Shown: positions 8,645-18,553, counted from the first letter of the stretch. The stretch: DNA of 64,000 nt from UBA7803 sp041686955 (GCA_041686955.1 JAWLCV010000001.1:85247-149246); one strand, 5' to 3'. Numbers and translations: made by a program. Notes: generated by a model not told the origin, from the sequence alone.

Positions 8645-9135
8645 ACCCGACCCAGGGCGGCTGGCTGATTCTGCTCACCGTAATGGCGGCCATGGCACTG
8701 GCCGTGGCGCATCTGCCGGAGACCTGGCCCCAGTGGCTCGGCTGGCTGCGGCCGGCCTGGGTCGCGCTGGTGGTGTTCTACTGGGTGATGGAGCTGCCTC
8801 ATCGCATCGGCCTGATCGCCGCCTGGGTGCTGGGCGGCCTGGTGGACGTGCTGCAGGCCGAGCCCCTGGGCCTGAACGGCCTGATCCTCGCCGCGATCAC
8901 CTACGTCGCCTGGCGGTTCTACGAACGCCTGCGCATGTACACCCTGGTTCAGCAGGGGGGCGTGGCATTCCTCCTGGTGCTGGGCGCTGAGGTGCTGCGG
9001 GCCCTGGTGCTCGAGGTGGCGGAGGGACGAAGCTGGAGCTGGGGTCTCGTGGGGCCCGCCCTGGCGAGTCTCCTGCTGTGGCCGTTCGTCGCGCTGGCCC
9101 TGACCTGGCTGCGCCTGCGCTTCCGGGTGGGTTGA
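8641..9135 (+). CDS. mreD: Rod-shape determining membrane protein MreD
   Basis: 164 aa, about five or six transmembrane segments, standard for MreD. It starts at ATG 8641, overlapping the mreC stop (ATGA). The conserved core VALVVFYWVMELPHRIG followed by GLVDVLQAEPLG matches gammaproteobacterial MreD, which reads roughly yW.lalP.rvg then G.l.D...g..LG. It partners MreC in the inner membrane to control elongation. It is followed after 2 bases by maf, so it is co-transcribed. Confidence 0.94.
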   Translation: MNPTQGGWLILLTVMAAMALAVAHLPETWPQWLGWLRPAWVALVVFYWVMELPHRIGLIAAWVLGGLVDVLQAEPLGLNGLILAAITYVAWRFYERLRMYTLVQQGGVAFLLVLGAEVLRALVLEVAEGRSWSWGLVGPALASLLLWPFVALALTWLRLRFRVG

Positions 9136-9137
9136 CC

Positions 9138-9731
9138 ATGGCACGGCTCGTTCTCGCCTCCCGGTCGCCGCGCCGTGCCGAGCTGCTGACCCAGATCGGC
9201 CTGCGGTTCGAGATCTGCGCCATCGACGTGGACGAGACGCAGCGCCCCGGTGAGGCGCCGGAGGATTACGTGGTCCGGCTGGCGCGGACGAAGGCCGAGG
9301 CGGGCCGGGCCGCCGTCGGGGCCGCGGAGGTGGTCTGCCTCGGCTCGGACACCGCCGTGGTGCTCGAGGGACGGGTCCTCGGCAAGCCCCGGGACGCCGC
9401 TGAAGGCGTGGCCATGCTGCTCGAGCTCTCCGGGCGCAGCCACCGGGTCATGACCGGCGTGGCGGCGGCGGACGCAGCGCGCACGGTGAGCCGGTGCGCG
9501 GTCACCGAGGTCCGCTTTCGCGCCATCGAGCGGTGGGAAGCCGAAGCCTACTGGCGCACCGGGGAGGGTGCCGACAAGGCGGGCGGTTATGGTATCCAGG
9601 GAATTGGCGGTATATTTGCCGAAGGCATTCAGGGAAGCTACAGCGCCGTGGTGGGGTTGCCGCTGGCTGAGACGGAACAGCTACTGCGGGAACTCGGCGT
9701 GGACACCTGGCGCGAGCGTATGCATGACTGA
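9138..9731 (+). CDS. yhdE: Maf-family nucleotide pyrophosphatase (YhdE type)
   Basis: 197 aa from ATG 9138; the frame is open upstream but the family starts at MARLVLASRSPRR. Maf signature residues are present: SRSPRR near 8-13, the DVDE motif near 34, and SDTAVVL followed by GKP near 69-82. YhdE-type Maf proteins hydrolyse dTTP/UTP (and modified bases) to the monophosphate, a house-cleaning role. The mreBCD-maf-rng order is a classic gammaproteobacterial arrangement. The end overlaps rng by 8 bases. Confidence 0.93.
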   Translation: MARLVLASRSPRRAELLTQIGLRFEICAIDVDETQRPGEAPEDYVVRLARTKAEAGRAAVGAAEVVCLGSDTAVVLEGRVLGKPRDAAEGVAMLLELSGRSHRVMTGVAAADAARTVSRCAVTEVRFRAIERWEAEAYWRTGEGADKAGGYGIQGIGGIFAEGIQGSYSAVVGLPLAETEQLLRELGVDTWRERMHD

Positions 9732-11241
9732 AGAGCTGCTGATCAACGTCAACGACTTCGAAACCCGGGTCGCCCTGCTCGCAGGGGGCTCGGTCCAGGA
9801 AGTTCATCTGGCGCGGGCGGAGGGCTACAGCCTCACCGGCAACATCTATCTCGGCAAGGTGGAGCGCATCGTGCCCGGGATGCAGGCGGCCTTCATTGAT
9901 CTGGGGTTGGAGCGCCCCGGTTTCCTCCACGTTCGCGACATCGAGGGTCCCCGGCTCATGCTCGGAGAAGCGCCGGAGCGCGCCGCCGACATTCGCGACC
10001 TGCTCCACGACGGCCAGCAGCTCATGGTGCAGGTGGCCAAGGACCCCATATCGGGGAAGGGCGCCCGGCTCACCACGCAGCTCGCCCTGGCCTCGCGCTA
10101 CATCGTGCTGATGCCGTTCAACGACCACATCGGCATCTCTCAGCGCATCGAGGAGGAAGCGGAGCGGACCCGGCTGAAGGACCTGATCGACGCGCGCCGG
10201 GCGGCCCAGGGCGTCGCCATGGGCTTCATCGCCCGCACCGCGGCCGAAGGGGTCGGCGAATCGGTGATCGACACGGAGGTCCGGGTGCTGGCCCGCATGT
10301 GGGACAAGATCCTGGAAAAGAAGCGTCAGGTGACCTGCCCCGCGCTGGTCTACCAGGAGATTCCGTTGCACATCCGGGTGGTGCGCGACCTGGCGGGGCC
10401 GCGGCTGTCGCGCATCCTCATTGACCACGAGGAGACCTATCAGCGGGTCCGGGATTTCGTGGTGGATTTTCTGCCGGAATCCGTGGATCGGGTGCAGCTC
10501 TATCAGGAGTCGCGGCCGCTGTTCGAGCGTTTCGGCGTGGAGGAGGAGCTGGCCCGGGCCCTGGCCAAGCGGGTGCCGCTGAAATCCGGCGGGCATCTGA
10601 TCATCGAGCAGACCGAGGCCATGATCACCATCGACGTGAACACCGGCGGATTCCTCGGCGCCAGCAATCTGGAAGACACCGTCTACCGCACCAACCTGGA
10701 AGCGGCCCAGGTGATTCCCAGGCAGCTCCGGCTCAGAAACCTGGGGGGCATCATCGTCATCGACTTCATCGACATGGAGGACGAGGAGCACCGCCGGCAG
10801 GTGCTTCGCGCCCTGGAAAAAGCCTGCGAGGCGGATCCCGCGCGGATCCGGCTGGAAGGCTTCTCGTCGCTCGGGCTGGTGCAGATGAGCCGCAAGCGCA
10901 CCCGGGAGTCGTTGGTGCAGCAGGTGTGCGAGCCCTGCGCCAAATGCAGCGGCCTCGGCGTGGTGAAAACCCCCCAGACCACCTGCATCGAGGTGTTCAG
11001 GGCCATTCTGCGGGACGCCCGGGGGCGCTGCGCGGGCCGCGAGAACGATGCCGGCGCGGCGGTGGAGTACCTGATCCGGGCCACCGAGACGGTGGTGGAT
11101 CGGCTCCTGGACGAGGACGCCGCCCAGCTCGCCGCGCTGTGCCGGGAGATCGGCCGGGACGTGCGTATCCAGGTGGAGCCCAGCTACGGCCCGGGCGAGT
11201 TCGACGTGGTGCTGGTACAGGGCGCGCGCCGCCCGGCGTGA
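9724..11241 (+). CDS. rng: Ribonuclease G
   Basis: 505 aa, length of RNase G rather than RNase E, with no long C-terminal scaffold. An S1 domain is at about 37-125. Metal-coordinating Asp304 (TIDVNTG) and Asp347 (IVIDFIDM) occupy the positions known in RNase E. Zn-link cysteines 405 and 408 follow in CEPCAKCSG. It processes 16S rRNA 5' ends and decays mRNAs with 5' monophosphates. The start MTEELLINVND is canonical; the open frame upstream lies inside maf. Confidence 0.96.
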   Translation: MTEELLINVNDFETRVALLAGGSVQEVHLARAEGYSLTGNIYLGKVERIVPGMQAAFIDLGLERPGFLHVRDIEGPRLMLGEAPERAADIRDLLHDGQQLMVQVAKDPISGKGARLTTQLALASRYIVLMPFNDHIGISQRIEEEAERTRLKDLIDARRAAQGVAMGFIARTAAEGVGESVIDTEVRVLARMWDKILEKKRQVTCPALVYQEIPLHIRVVRDLAGPRLSRILIDHEETYQRVRDFVVDFLPESVDRVQLYQESRPLFERFGVEEELARALAKRVPLKSGGHLIIEQTEAMITIDVNTGGFLGASNLEDTVYRTNLEAAQVIPRQLRLRNLGGIIVIDFIDMEDEEHRRQVLRALEKACEADPARIRLEGFSSLGLVQMSRKRTRESLVQQVCEPCAKCSGLGVVKTPQTTCIEVFRAILRDARGRCAGRENDAGAAVEYLIRATETVVDRLLDEDAAQLAALCREIGRDVRIQVEPSYGPGEFDVVLVQGARRPA

Positions 11242-11323
11242 CGGGACTCCCCGTGGCACGGGAATTCGGCGCCGGCTCGCAGGGTCATATATCCTGCATG
11301 CTTCCCCCCCGAGGTAGGATTTC

Positions 11324-14300
11324 TTGTTTCGTCTGCTGCTAAGACCGCTGCTGGTGATCCTCACCCTGGGGATGCTGGTAGTGGCGCTGTTTCAGGTGGC
11401 GGGCAGAGTGACCGCCGCCTTGCTCGACGGCGCTCAGCCGGTGGTCAACCGTCTCCTCGCGCCCCGCGGTATCCGCGTCACCGGCCTGGAGGGCGACTGG
11501 CGCATGCTCAACCCGATTCTGCGGCTCGATCGGGTGGAGCTGCCCGGGGGGCGCCTGGACGGGCTGGTGGTGGAGATCGACATGGTCGAGAGCGTGCTGC
11601 GGGGCACGCTGCTCGCGCGCCGGTTGAAGGTGGCGGACGTGAGGCTACATTTCGAGAAGCCGGACGGCGAGCCGTGGCGGCTGCCCTGGTCCGGGGGCGG
11701 CGCCGGTGAGCTGGATCCGCTGCCGTTCCTGCGTCACAGCTCCCAGCTCGAGGTTTCCGGGGCCGTGTCCGTGGCGCGGCCGGACGCGGCGGTCGCCGAG
11801 GTCGCCTTCGAATACGTGGGCACCAACCGCGGCGGGCGCCACCGCCATACCCTGGAGCTGCGCAACCGCGGCGACGACTGTGTCGACGGCTGCCGCCTGG
11901 CGTTGGACTATCAGGGGGAGGCGGGGCTGTGGCCGCTGCGGCCGTCGCGCACCCGGGTGCTGGCCACTGCCAGCGGTTTTCAGCTCCCCAAAGCGCTGCT
12001 CGGAATCTCGCCGCTGCGCATCGCCGCGCTGGATCTGCGCTGGGACCGCGGCCCGGATGCCTCCGGCGGCAGCCTCGCGTTCACGGCGGAGCAATTCGAC
12101 CTGCCGGGGGATCTCACCCTGGCCACCCGGCTGCGCGGCGCGGTGCGCGGTGACGGCGAGACCCATCGCGGCGCCGTCACCGAGTGGCAGGTGCGCCAGG
12201 GAGCGGAGGTCTGGGAGCTCCCGGAGATGGCGGTGAACGCCGACGCCGAGGGGGTCTGGGTGTGGATGCCGAAGCTGGACCTCGAGCGGGCCGGGCAGTT
12301 TCTGGCTCGGGCCCTGTCCGGGGTGGATCCGGCGGAGCGTTGGCTGAAGAATCTGAACGTTCGCGGCCAGGCGCACAACCTGCGGGCGTTTTATCGCTTC
12401 TCCGGCGACCTGGGCTACGCCCTGACCCTGGACGGCCTGGCCATCGACCCCTTCAAGGGCGTCCCGGCCGTGGCCGACGCCGGAGGCGAGCTGTTCGGCT
12501 ACGGGCAGGGGCTGCAGCTCAACCTGAACGCCCAGGACATGTCCCTGCGCTTCCCGGACCTGTTCGACGGAGGCTGGCAGCTCCCGTACGCCCAAGGCAT
12601 GGTCCAGGCCTGGTTCGGCCGCGACTACTTCGGCATCCGCGGTCTCAATCTCCGCGCCGACGCGTTCGGCAGCCGCACGGCGGGACGATTCGCCATGACC
12701 CGGCCCCAGGACCGCGCCGGGCAGCGTCTGCTGCTGCTCATCAGCACCGACCGGATGGACGTGGCGCAGGCGCTGCGGTTCGTTCCAGAGCGCCTGCCGG
12801 AAGGCTTGCGTCAGTGGCTGGCCACGGGCCCCCGCGGCGGCACGCTGGAGCGGGCGCGGCTCGCTTATCAGGGGCAGTTTCGCGAGGAACCCGGCGAGTT
12901 GGGCCGGCGCATGGAACTGGCCGCGGAGATCCGGGACGGCCGCGTGCTCTACCACCCGGACTGGCCGGAGGTCACCGGGCTGGCGGCCCGGTTTGCGGTG
13001 GCGGGCTCCGCCGTCGACGTGGAGGTGAAGGAGGGTAAGAGCGGCGGCGCGAGTCTCGGCGGCTCCCGGGTTCGGCTGGCGGAGGGCGCGTCGCTTCTGG
13101 ACCTGGCGCTGGATGCCACCACGGATGCCGGCGATGCGTTGGATTTTCTGCGCGGCACGCCCATATCCCGATGGCTCCGCTTCGTCGAGCCGGACTGGCG
13201 TGCGGGCGGTCCCCTGCGCCTGTCGGGCGACCTGCGGGTGCCGCTGGCGCCGGATGCTCCGCCGCCCGCGGTGCGGCTGCGCGCGGATCTCGATGGGGTG
13301 GACGTGGCGCTGCCCGGCTACCGCCTGGCGCTGGCAGGGCTGGACGGCAGCTTCCGCTATCGCTATCCCCACCACGTGGATGCCAGCGGCATCACCGGGG
13401 TCCTGTTCGGCGAGCCCGTCACCGTCGGGGCGCGGACCCGGGGTGAGCAGGTGCACATCGAACTCTCCGGCCGGGTCCCGCCGGCGGACTTGTGGACGTT
13501 GATGGATCTGGACGATCCCGGGCTCGCGCAGGGGTCCCTGGACTTCCGGGCGGACCTGGGCATTCCCGTGGCCGATGGCGCGTTTCCGGTGCTGACGGTG
13601 TCCTCACGCCTGGACGGTCTGGCGTTGTCGCTGCCGGGGGGCTACGGCAAGCCGGCGGATCGCCCGGAGCCCCTGGCGGCGACGCTGGAGTTCCGTCCGG
13701 ACCACCGGGTGTTCAGCGCCGACTATCGGGACGCCCGGGGATGGGTGCACGTCTCCGACCGGTTGCTGCGGGGCTCCATCGGTTTCGACGACCCGGCGTT
13801 GGATCCCATCTGGGTGGGTGACGAGCTGGTACTGACGGGTAAGCTCGCCGGGTTTCGCCTGGAAGAGGTGGTGCCCGACGGCGAGGCGGCCGGTGCGGCG
13901 CCGCCGTTCCCGCCCTTGCGGTTGGAAGACCTTCGGGTCGACGAGATCGGCGTGGGCGATTTCGCCGTCACCGGAGCAGAGTTGAACGGCCGGATCGACG
14001 CCGACGCGCTGCAGATCGGCGTACGCAGCAACGAGGTGAACGGCATCCTCTCGCGTCGCGGTGAGGAGCCTCTGAAGGTGCTGCTGGAGAGCCTGGACGT
14101 TCCCGGCAGCGACGCCCAAGGCGCGCGAGGCGACGTGCTGGACCCGGCGATGGTGGCGGACCTGCCCGCGGCGGACGTCCAGATCGACCGCGTCACGCTG
14201 GCCGGCGAGGACTTCGGCCGCTGGCACTTCAGCATGCGCCCGAAGGGCGACGACCTCGAGCTGGTGGATCTGCAGGCCCGGGTGCGCGGCGTGACGGTGG

Positions 14301-15082
14301 AAGCGCCCGGCGGCCTGGTGTGGCAGGGCGGGGCCAACGAGACCCGTTTCACCGGGGCTCTGCGGGTGGAGGACCTGGCGAAGGTGCTGCCCCGCTGGGG
14401 TTACGCACCGAGCGTGAAGACCGACTCGGCGTCGTTGAGCGGCACGTTCCGCTGGGCCGGCTCGCCGGTGGCGGTGGACCTGCTGAAGCTGCGCGGCGAG
14501 GGCCGCGCCCGGGCAGAGGACGGGCACTTCCTGGAGGTCGAGTCGGGGGCCGGGGCCCTGCGCATTCTCAGCCTGATGAACTTCACCGCCATCGCCAAGC
14601 GTATGAGCCTGAACTTCTCCGACGTCTTCGGCCGAGGCGTGAGCTTCGACGAGCTGGATGGCCGCATCGGCCTGGACGAGGGCGTGCTCGAGTTCATCGA
14701 GCCCATGGCCGTGGACGGCACCGGAAGCCGCTTCCGCATCACGGGAACCGTGGACCTCGCGCATGGTCGGTTGAACAACGAGATGCTGGTCACCCTGCCG
14801 GTGAGCCGCAGCCTGCCCTGGTACGCCGCCTACGTGGCGCTGGCCAATCCCCTTGCGGGGCTCGGCGTGCTGGTGGGTGAGCGGGTGCTGCGCAAGCCCC
14901 TGGAGCAGTTCAGCAGCGCCAAGTACCGCATCGGTGGTACCTTAGACGACCCTGCGGTGGAGTTCGTGAGCGTCTTCGACGTGGGGACGCCCGAGCAGGA
15001 TGCGGCGGTGGCCGTGGACGCGGCCGCGGAGCTGGAGCCGGCGCCTCAGCCAGCACCCGAGGCGGACGAGACGGATCAGTGA
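11324..15082 (+). CDS. yhdP: YhdP-family AsmA-like intermembrane lipid-transport protein
   Basis: 1252 aa, the usual size of YhdP. It starts at TTG 11324 with GAGGTAGG just upstream. An N-terminal membrane helix (about 5-27) is followed by a very long beta-strand-rich periplasmic region and a C-terminal AsmA-like domain (about 1080-1215). The tail is acidic and Ala/Pro/Glu-rich. YhdP, with TamB and YdbH, is known to carry phospholipids across the periplasm through a hydrophobic groove. It follows rng by 82 bases and precedes tldD by 40, the classic mre-maf-rng-yhdP-tldD order. Confidence 0.92.
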   Translation: MFRLLLRPLLVILTLGMLVVALFQVAGRVTAALLDGAQPVVNRLLAPRGIRVTGLEGDWRMLNPILRLDRVELPGGRLDGLVVEIDMVESVLRGTLLARRLKVADVRLHFEKPDGEPWRLPWSGGGAGELDPLPFLRHSSQLEVSGAVSVARPDAAVAEVAFEYVGTNRGGRHRHTLELRNRGDDCVDGCRLALDYQGEAGLWPLRPSRTRVLATASGFQLPKALLGISPLRIAALDLRWDRGPDASGGSLAFTAEQFDLPGDLTLATRLRGAVRGDGETHRGAVTEWQVRQGAEVWELPEMAVNADAEGVWVWMPKLDLERAGQFLARALSGVDPAERWLKNLNVRGQAHNLRAFYRFSGDLGYALTLDGLAIDPFKGVPAVADAGGELFGYGQGLQLNLNAQDMSLRFPDLFDGGWQLPYAQGMVQAWFGRDYFGIRGLNLRADAFGSRTAGRFAMTRPQDRAGQRLLLLISTDRMDVAQALRFVPERLPEGLRQWLATGPRGGTLERARLAYQGQFREEPGELGRRMELAAEIRDGRVLYHPDWPEVTGLAARFAVAGSAVDVEVKEGKSGGASLGGSRVRLAEGASLLDLALDATTDAGDALDFLRGTPISRWLRFVEPDWRAGGPLRLSGDLRVPLAPDAPPPAVRLRADLDGVDVALPGYRLALAGLDGSFRYRYPHHVDASGITGVLFGEPVTVGARTRGEQVHIELSGRVPPADLWTLMDLDDPGLAQGSLDFRADLGIPVADGAFPVLTVSSRLDGLALSLPGGYGKPADRPEPLAATLEFRPDHRVFSADYRDARGWVHVSDRLLRGSIGFDDPALDPIWVGDELVLTGKLAGFRLEEVVPDGEAAGAAPPFPPLRLEDLRVDEIGVGDFAVTGAELNGRIDADALQIGVRSNEVNGILSRRGEEPLKVLLESLDVPGSDAQGARGDVLDPAMVADLPAADVQIDRVTLAGEDFGRWHFSMRPKGDDLELVDLQARVRGVTVEAPGGLVWQGGANETRFTGALRVEDLAKVLPRWGYAPSVKTDSASLSGTFRWAGSPVAVDLLKLRGEGRARAEDGHFLEVESGAGALRILSLMNFTAIAKRMSLNFSDVFGRGVSFDELDGRIGLDEGVLEFIEPMAVDGTGSRFRITGTVDLAHGRLNNEMLVTLPVSRSLPWYAAYVALANPLAGLGVLVGERVLRKPLEQFSSAKYRIGGTLDDPAVEFVSVFDVGTPEQDAAVAVDAAAELEPAPQPAPEADETDQ

Positions 15083-15122
15083 CGGACGGCACGGCGAATA
15101 TCCCTTACCGACAGCGGAGCCT

Positions 15123-16568
15123 ATGAACGACGTATTGCAGCAAGCCCAGGAACAGCTCTGGACCCCGGCGGAGATCGAGCAGAACGACGTGGAGCGGCTC
15201 CTGGGCAAGCTCGCCGGCCGCTCCATCGATCTCGGCGAGCTGTTCTTCCAGCACCAGCGGTCCGAGGCGTGGGCCCTCGAGGACGGCATCGTCAAGGAGG
15301 GCAGCTTCAGCGTCGACCGCGGGGTGGGGGTACGCGCGGTGAGCGGCGAGAAAACGGGGTTCGCCTACGCGGAGGACATCCTGCTGCCGGCGCTGGCGAA
15401 TGCCACCGATGCGGCGCGGTCCATCGCCCGCCATGGGCAGGAGGCCCGGGTGGACGTCTGGCACAGGGTGCCCGCGGAGCCGTGCTATCCCGCTGCCGAC
15501 CCGATCGCCAGCATGACGGAAGCCGCCAAGGTGTCGTTGCTCGCCGAGGTGGACGCCGAGGCCCGGCGCCAGGACCCGCGGGTGAAGGAGGTGAACGTAC
15601 GGCTTTCGGCGAGTCACGAGTCGATCCTGGTGATGGCGTCCGACGGTACCCTGGCGGCGGACGTGCGGCCCCTGGTGCGCCTGGACGTCTCGGTGATCGT
15701 GGAGCAGGGCGGGCGCCGCGAGCGCGGCTCGGCGGGCGGCGGCGGACGCGGCGACTTGAGCCGGGTCACCGCGGGCGGCTACGCGCTCGGCCTCGCGCGC
15801 GAGGCGGTGCGCACGGCGCTCGTGAATCTGGACGCGGAGGACGCCCCGGCGGGCGCCATGCCGGTGGTGCTCGGCCCGGGCTGGCCCGGGGTGCTGCTGC
15901 ACGAGGCGGTGGGTCACGGGCTCGAAGGGGATTTCAACCGCAAGGGCAGCTCGGCTTTCGCCAACCGGATGGGACAACCGGTGGCGTCGAAGCTGTGCAC
16001 GGTGGTGGACGACGGCAGCCTCATGGACCGCCGCGGGTCGCTGACCGTGGACGACGAAGGCACCCCCACGGGTGAAACGGTGCTCATCGAGAACGGCGTT
16101 CTGGTGGGTTACATGCAGGACAAGCTGAACGCCCGGCTCATGGGCGCGCGGCCCACGGGCAACGGCCGGCGCCAGAGCTACGCCCACCTGCCCATGCCGC
16201 GCATGACCAACACGTTCATGCGCCCGGGTCCCCACGACCCGGCGGAGATCATCGCCAGCGTCGACCGCGGAATCTACGCGGTGAACTTCGGCGGCGGCCA
16301 GGTGGACATCACGTCGGGGCGCTTCGTCTTCTCGGCGACGGAGGCGTACCTCATCGAAGGCGGTCGCGTGACCCGGCCCATTCGCGGCGCGACCCTCATC
16401 GGCAACGGCCCCGAGGTCATGAACCGTGTGTCCATGGTGGGCAACGACCTGGCTTTGGATCAGGGCGTGGGCGTGTGCGGCAAGGACGGCCAGAGCGTGC
16501 CTGTGGGTGTCGGTCAACCCTCGCTGAAGATCGACGAGGTCACCGTGGGCGGCACTCAGACCGGGTGA
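15123..16568 (+). CDS. tldD: Metalloprotease TldD
   Basis: 481 aa, standard. The start MNDVLQQAQEQLW at ATG 15123 matches TldD N-termini. The zinc motif HEAVGH (His260, Glu261, His264) is intact, followed by GLEGDFNRKG. TldD and TldE/PmbA form a heterodimeric metallopeptidase acting on unstructured peptides (CcdA antitoxin, microcin leader removal). PmbA lies just downstream, separated only by antisense darP, whose 3' end overlaps this gene by 13 bases. Confidence 0.96.
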   Translation: MNDVLQQAQEQLWTPAEIEQNDVERLLGKLAGRSIDLGELFFQHQRSEAWALEDGIVKEGSFSVDRGVGVRAVSGEKTGFAYAEDILLPALANATDAARSIARHGQEARVDVWHRVPAEPCYPAADPIASMTEAAKVSLLAEVDAEARRQDPRVKEVNVRLSASHESILVMASDGTLAADVRPLVRLDVSVIVEQGGRRERGSAGGGGRGDLSRVTAGGYALGLAREAVRTALVNLDAEDAPAGAMPVVLGPGWPGVLLHEAVGHGLEGDFNRKGSSAFANRMGQPVASKLCTVVDDGSLMDRRGSLTVDDEGTPTGETVLIENGVLVGYMQDKLNARLMGARPTGNGRRQSYAHLPMPRMTNTFMRPGPHDPAEIIASVDRGIYAVNFGGGQVDITSGRFVFSATEAYLIEGGRVTRPIRGATLIGNGPEVMNRVSMVGNDLALDQGVGVCGKDGQSVPVGVGQPSLKIDEVTVGGTQTG

Positions 16569-17086
16569 ACGGTGTCGCGCAGAAAGCGGAACAGGGCGCG
16601 ATACGCCGTCTTCTGCTGGTCGTCGTTTTTGGCCCGGTGCACCTGCTGGATCTTGTGGCGGAGCTGCTGGGTGTCGGCCTCGGGATGTTCGTCGAGAAAC
16701 TCCGTCAACGCGTCGGGCTCGGCGAGCAGCCGCTCGCGCCAGCGCTCGAGCAGGTGGAACTCGTAGTGGGCTTCGGCGGAACGTCCCTTGAGGGTCTCCA
16801 GGGCGGATTCCAGAGGCGCCACGTTCTCGTCGCGCATGAGCCGGCCGATGAACTGGAGCTGCCGCCGGCGCGCCTCGTTGGACGGGAAGCGCTGATAGTC
16901 GGCGATGGCGGCGCGCAGCACGTCCGAGAGCGGCAGCTCGTCGAGATCCGCCGGCTTCAATCCCGCGAGCTCCTGCCCCAGGCTCTGCAGACGGTGGGCC
17001 TGCCGCTTGCGCTCGGATTTGCTGACGCGCTCGTCCGCGCCGGGCTCATGCCCGTGGCCGTGGGAATGTCGGTTTCTGCTGCCCAT
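16556..17086 (-). CDS. darP: Ribosome-associated protein DarP (YjgA/DUF615)
   Basis: 176 aa from ATG 17086, with GTAGG nine bases upstream. A His/Gly-rich, basic N-terminus (about 1-35) precedes the DUF615 core, with KSERKRQAHRLQ near residue 22, LPLSDVLRAAI, and a C-terminal ALFRFLRDTV. DarP is known to help late 50S subunit assembly. It is the only - strand gene between tldD and pmbA; its 3' end overlaps tldD by 13 bases, and its start lies 55 bases from the pmbA start, divergent. Confidence 0.93.
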   Translation of the reverse strand: MGSRNRHSHGHGHEPGADERVSKSERKRQAHRLQSLGQELAGLKPADLDELPLSDVLRAAIADYQRFPSNEARRRQLQFIGRLMRDENVAPLESALETLKGRSAEAHYEFHLLERWRERLLAEPDALTEFLDEHPEADTQQLRHKIQQVHRAKNDDQQKTAYRALFRFLRDTVHPV

Positions 17087-17141
17087 CGGCAGCAGCCTAC
17101 CCCATGGCCACGGAATTTCCAGAATTTTGCGGTGGAGAGTG

Positions 17142-18512
17142 ATGGCTAAGGAACTGGACAGACCGGGCGGTCCGGCGGCGGTGGATCTGCGGGCGAGCGA
17201 GGCCGAGCTGAAGGTCCTGGTCGCGGAGATCCTCGAGGAGGCGAGCCGCCAGGGGGCGAGCGCGGCGGAGGTTTCCGTCAGCGCCGACACCGGCCTTTCG
17301 GTGAGCGTGCGCAAGGGGAGCCTCGAGACCATCGAGTTCAATCAGGACCGGGGCTTCGGCATCACCGTCTATTTCGGAACGCGCAAGGGCTCCGCCAGCA
17401 CCTCCGACAGCAGCCGCGGCGCCATCCGCGAGACGGTGCGGGCGGCGGCGGAAATCGCCCGCTTCACCCAGGAAGATCCCTGCAACGGTCTGGCCGATCC
17501 GGAGCTCATGCCTGCGGCCCTGCCGGCGCTGGATCTGTTTCACCCCTGGGATCTGGACCCGGCGCGGGCGGAGGCGCTGGCGCTCGAGTGCGAGAACGCC
17601 GCCTTCGAGCACGATCCCCGGGTGGTGAACTCGGAGGGAGCGCAGGTCAGCTCCCAGCAATCCTGCCGGGTCTACGGCAACAGCCACGGCTTCGTCGGCA
17701 GCTACCTCGGCACCCGGCACGGGGTGAGCTGCATGGTCATCGCCGAGGACGCCGCGGGCATGCAGCGCGACTACTGGTACACGATGACCCGGGATCCCCG
17801 CGAGCTCGAGACGCCGGCCGCGGTGGGTGCGCGGGCCGCCCGCCGGGCGGTGGCGCGGTTGTCACCTCGCCGGGTGCAGACGGGGCGGTTCCCGGTGCTG
17901 TACGCGCCGGAGGTGGCGACGGGGCTGGTGGGGCACCTGCTCGGCGCGCTCTCCGGCGGCGCTCAGTACCGCAAGGCGTCGTTTCTGCTGAACGCGCTGG
18001 GCGAGCGGGTGGCCGCGGAGCACCTGAGCCTGGTGGAGGAACCCCATCTGCCGCGCCGTATCGGCAGCGCCGCCTTCGACGGCGACGGCGTCGCCACGTG
18101 GCCGAAGGCCTTCGTGGATCACGGCGTGGCGGAAAGCTACATCCTCTCGGCTTACTCCGCGCGGCGCCTGGGGTTGCGCACCACGGGCAACGCGGGCGGC
18201 GTATTCAATCTCACCGTCCGGGGGGAGACGCGGCCCGTGCCGGAGCTCCTGCGGGCCATGGGCCGGGGCCTGCTGGTCACCGAGCTCATGGGGCAGGGGG
18301 TGAACGGCGTCACGGGCGACTACTCCCGGGGCGCCTCCGGCTTCTGGGTGGAGAACGGCGAGATCGCCTTCCCCGTGGACGAGATCACCATCGCCGGCAA
18401 TCTCAAGGAGATGTACAAGGCACTCGAGCTGGTGGGCGACGATCTGGACGAGCGGGGCAACATTCGCACGCCGAGTCTGCTGATCGGTGCGATGACCGTG
18501 GCGGGGGATTAG
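17142..18512 (+). CDS. pmbA: TldE/PmbA subunit of the TldD/TldE metallopeptidase
   Basis: 456 aa from ATG 17142 (MAKELDRPG). It lacks the HExxxH zinc motif, as expected for the non-catalytic partner. PmbA landmarks include SVRKGSLETIEFNQDRGFGITVY split over residues about 52-75, and NGVTGDYSRGASGFWVENGEI near 390-415. It pairs with TldD. The short leader shared with divergent darP (17087-17141) should hold both promoters, but I see no convincing consensus. Confidence 0.95.
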   Translation: MAKELDRPGGPAAVDLRASEAELKVLVAEILEEASRQGASAAEVSVSADTGLSVSVRKGSLETIEFNQDRGFGITVYFGTRKGSASTSDSSRGAIRETVRAAAEIARFTQEDPCNGLADPELMPAALPALDLFHPWDLDPARAEALALECENAAFEHDPRVVNSEGAQVSSQQSCRVYGNSHGFVGSYLGTRHGVSCMVIAEDAAGMQRDYWYTMTRDPRELETPAAVGARAARRAVARLSPRRVQTGRFPVLYAPEVATGLVGHLLGALSGGAQYRKASFLLNALGERVAAEHLSLVEEPHLPRRIGSAAFDGDGVATWPKAFVDHGVAESYILSAYSARRLGLRTTGNAGGVFNLTVRGETRPVPELLRAMGRGLLVTELMGQGVNGVTGDYSRGASGFWVENGEIAFPVDEITIAGNLKEMYKALELVGDDLDERGNIRTPSLLIGAMTVAGD

Positions 18513-18553
18513 GCGCGCCGTTCAGACCGGCAAGGGTGGTTGCCGGGCGCGCC
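18512..18553. terminator. Inverted repeat between convergent pmbA and mgtE
   Basis: The octamer GGCGCGCC occurs at 18512-18519 and again at 18546-18553. Being palindromic, the two copies can pair into a stem with a 26-base loop that itself contains CCGGCAA/TTGCCGG. It sits in the 68-base gap between convergent genes, where a bidirectional transcription end is expected. No T-run follows. Confidence 0.35.

Noticed and set aside
9502..11364. 620-residue open frame antisense to rng
   Set aside because: Typical mirror frame of GC-rich coding DNA; rng on the other strand has all catalytic residues, and the antisense product has His/Gln/Arg-biased composition and no domain.
15105..16517. 470-residue open frame antisense to tldD
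   Set aside because: Same cause; TldD is intact with HEAVGH, and the antisense product looks compositionally biased.
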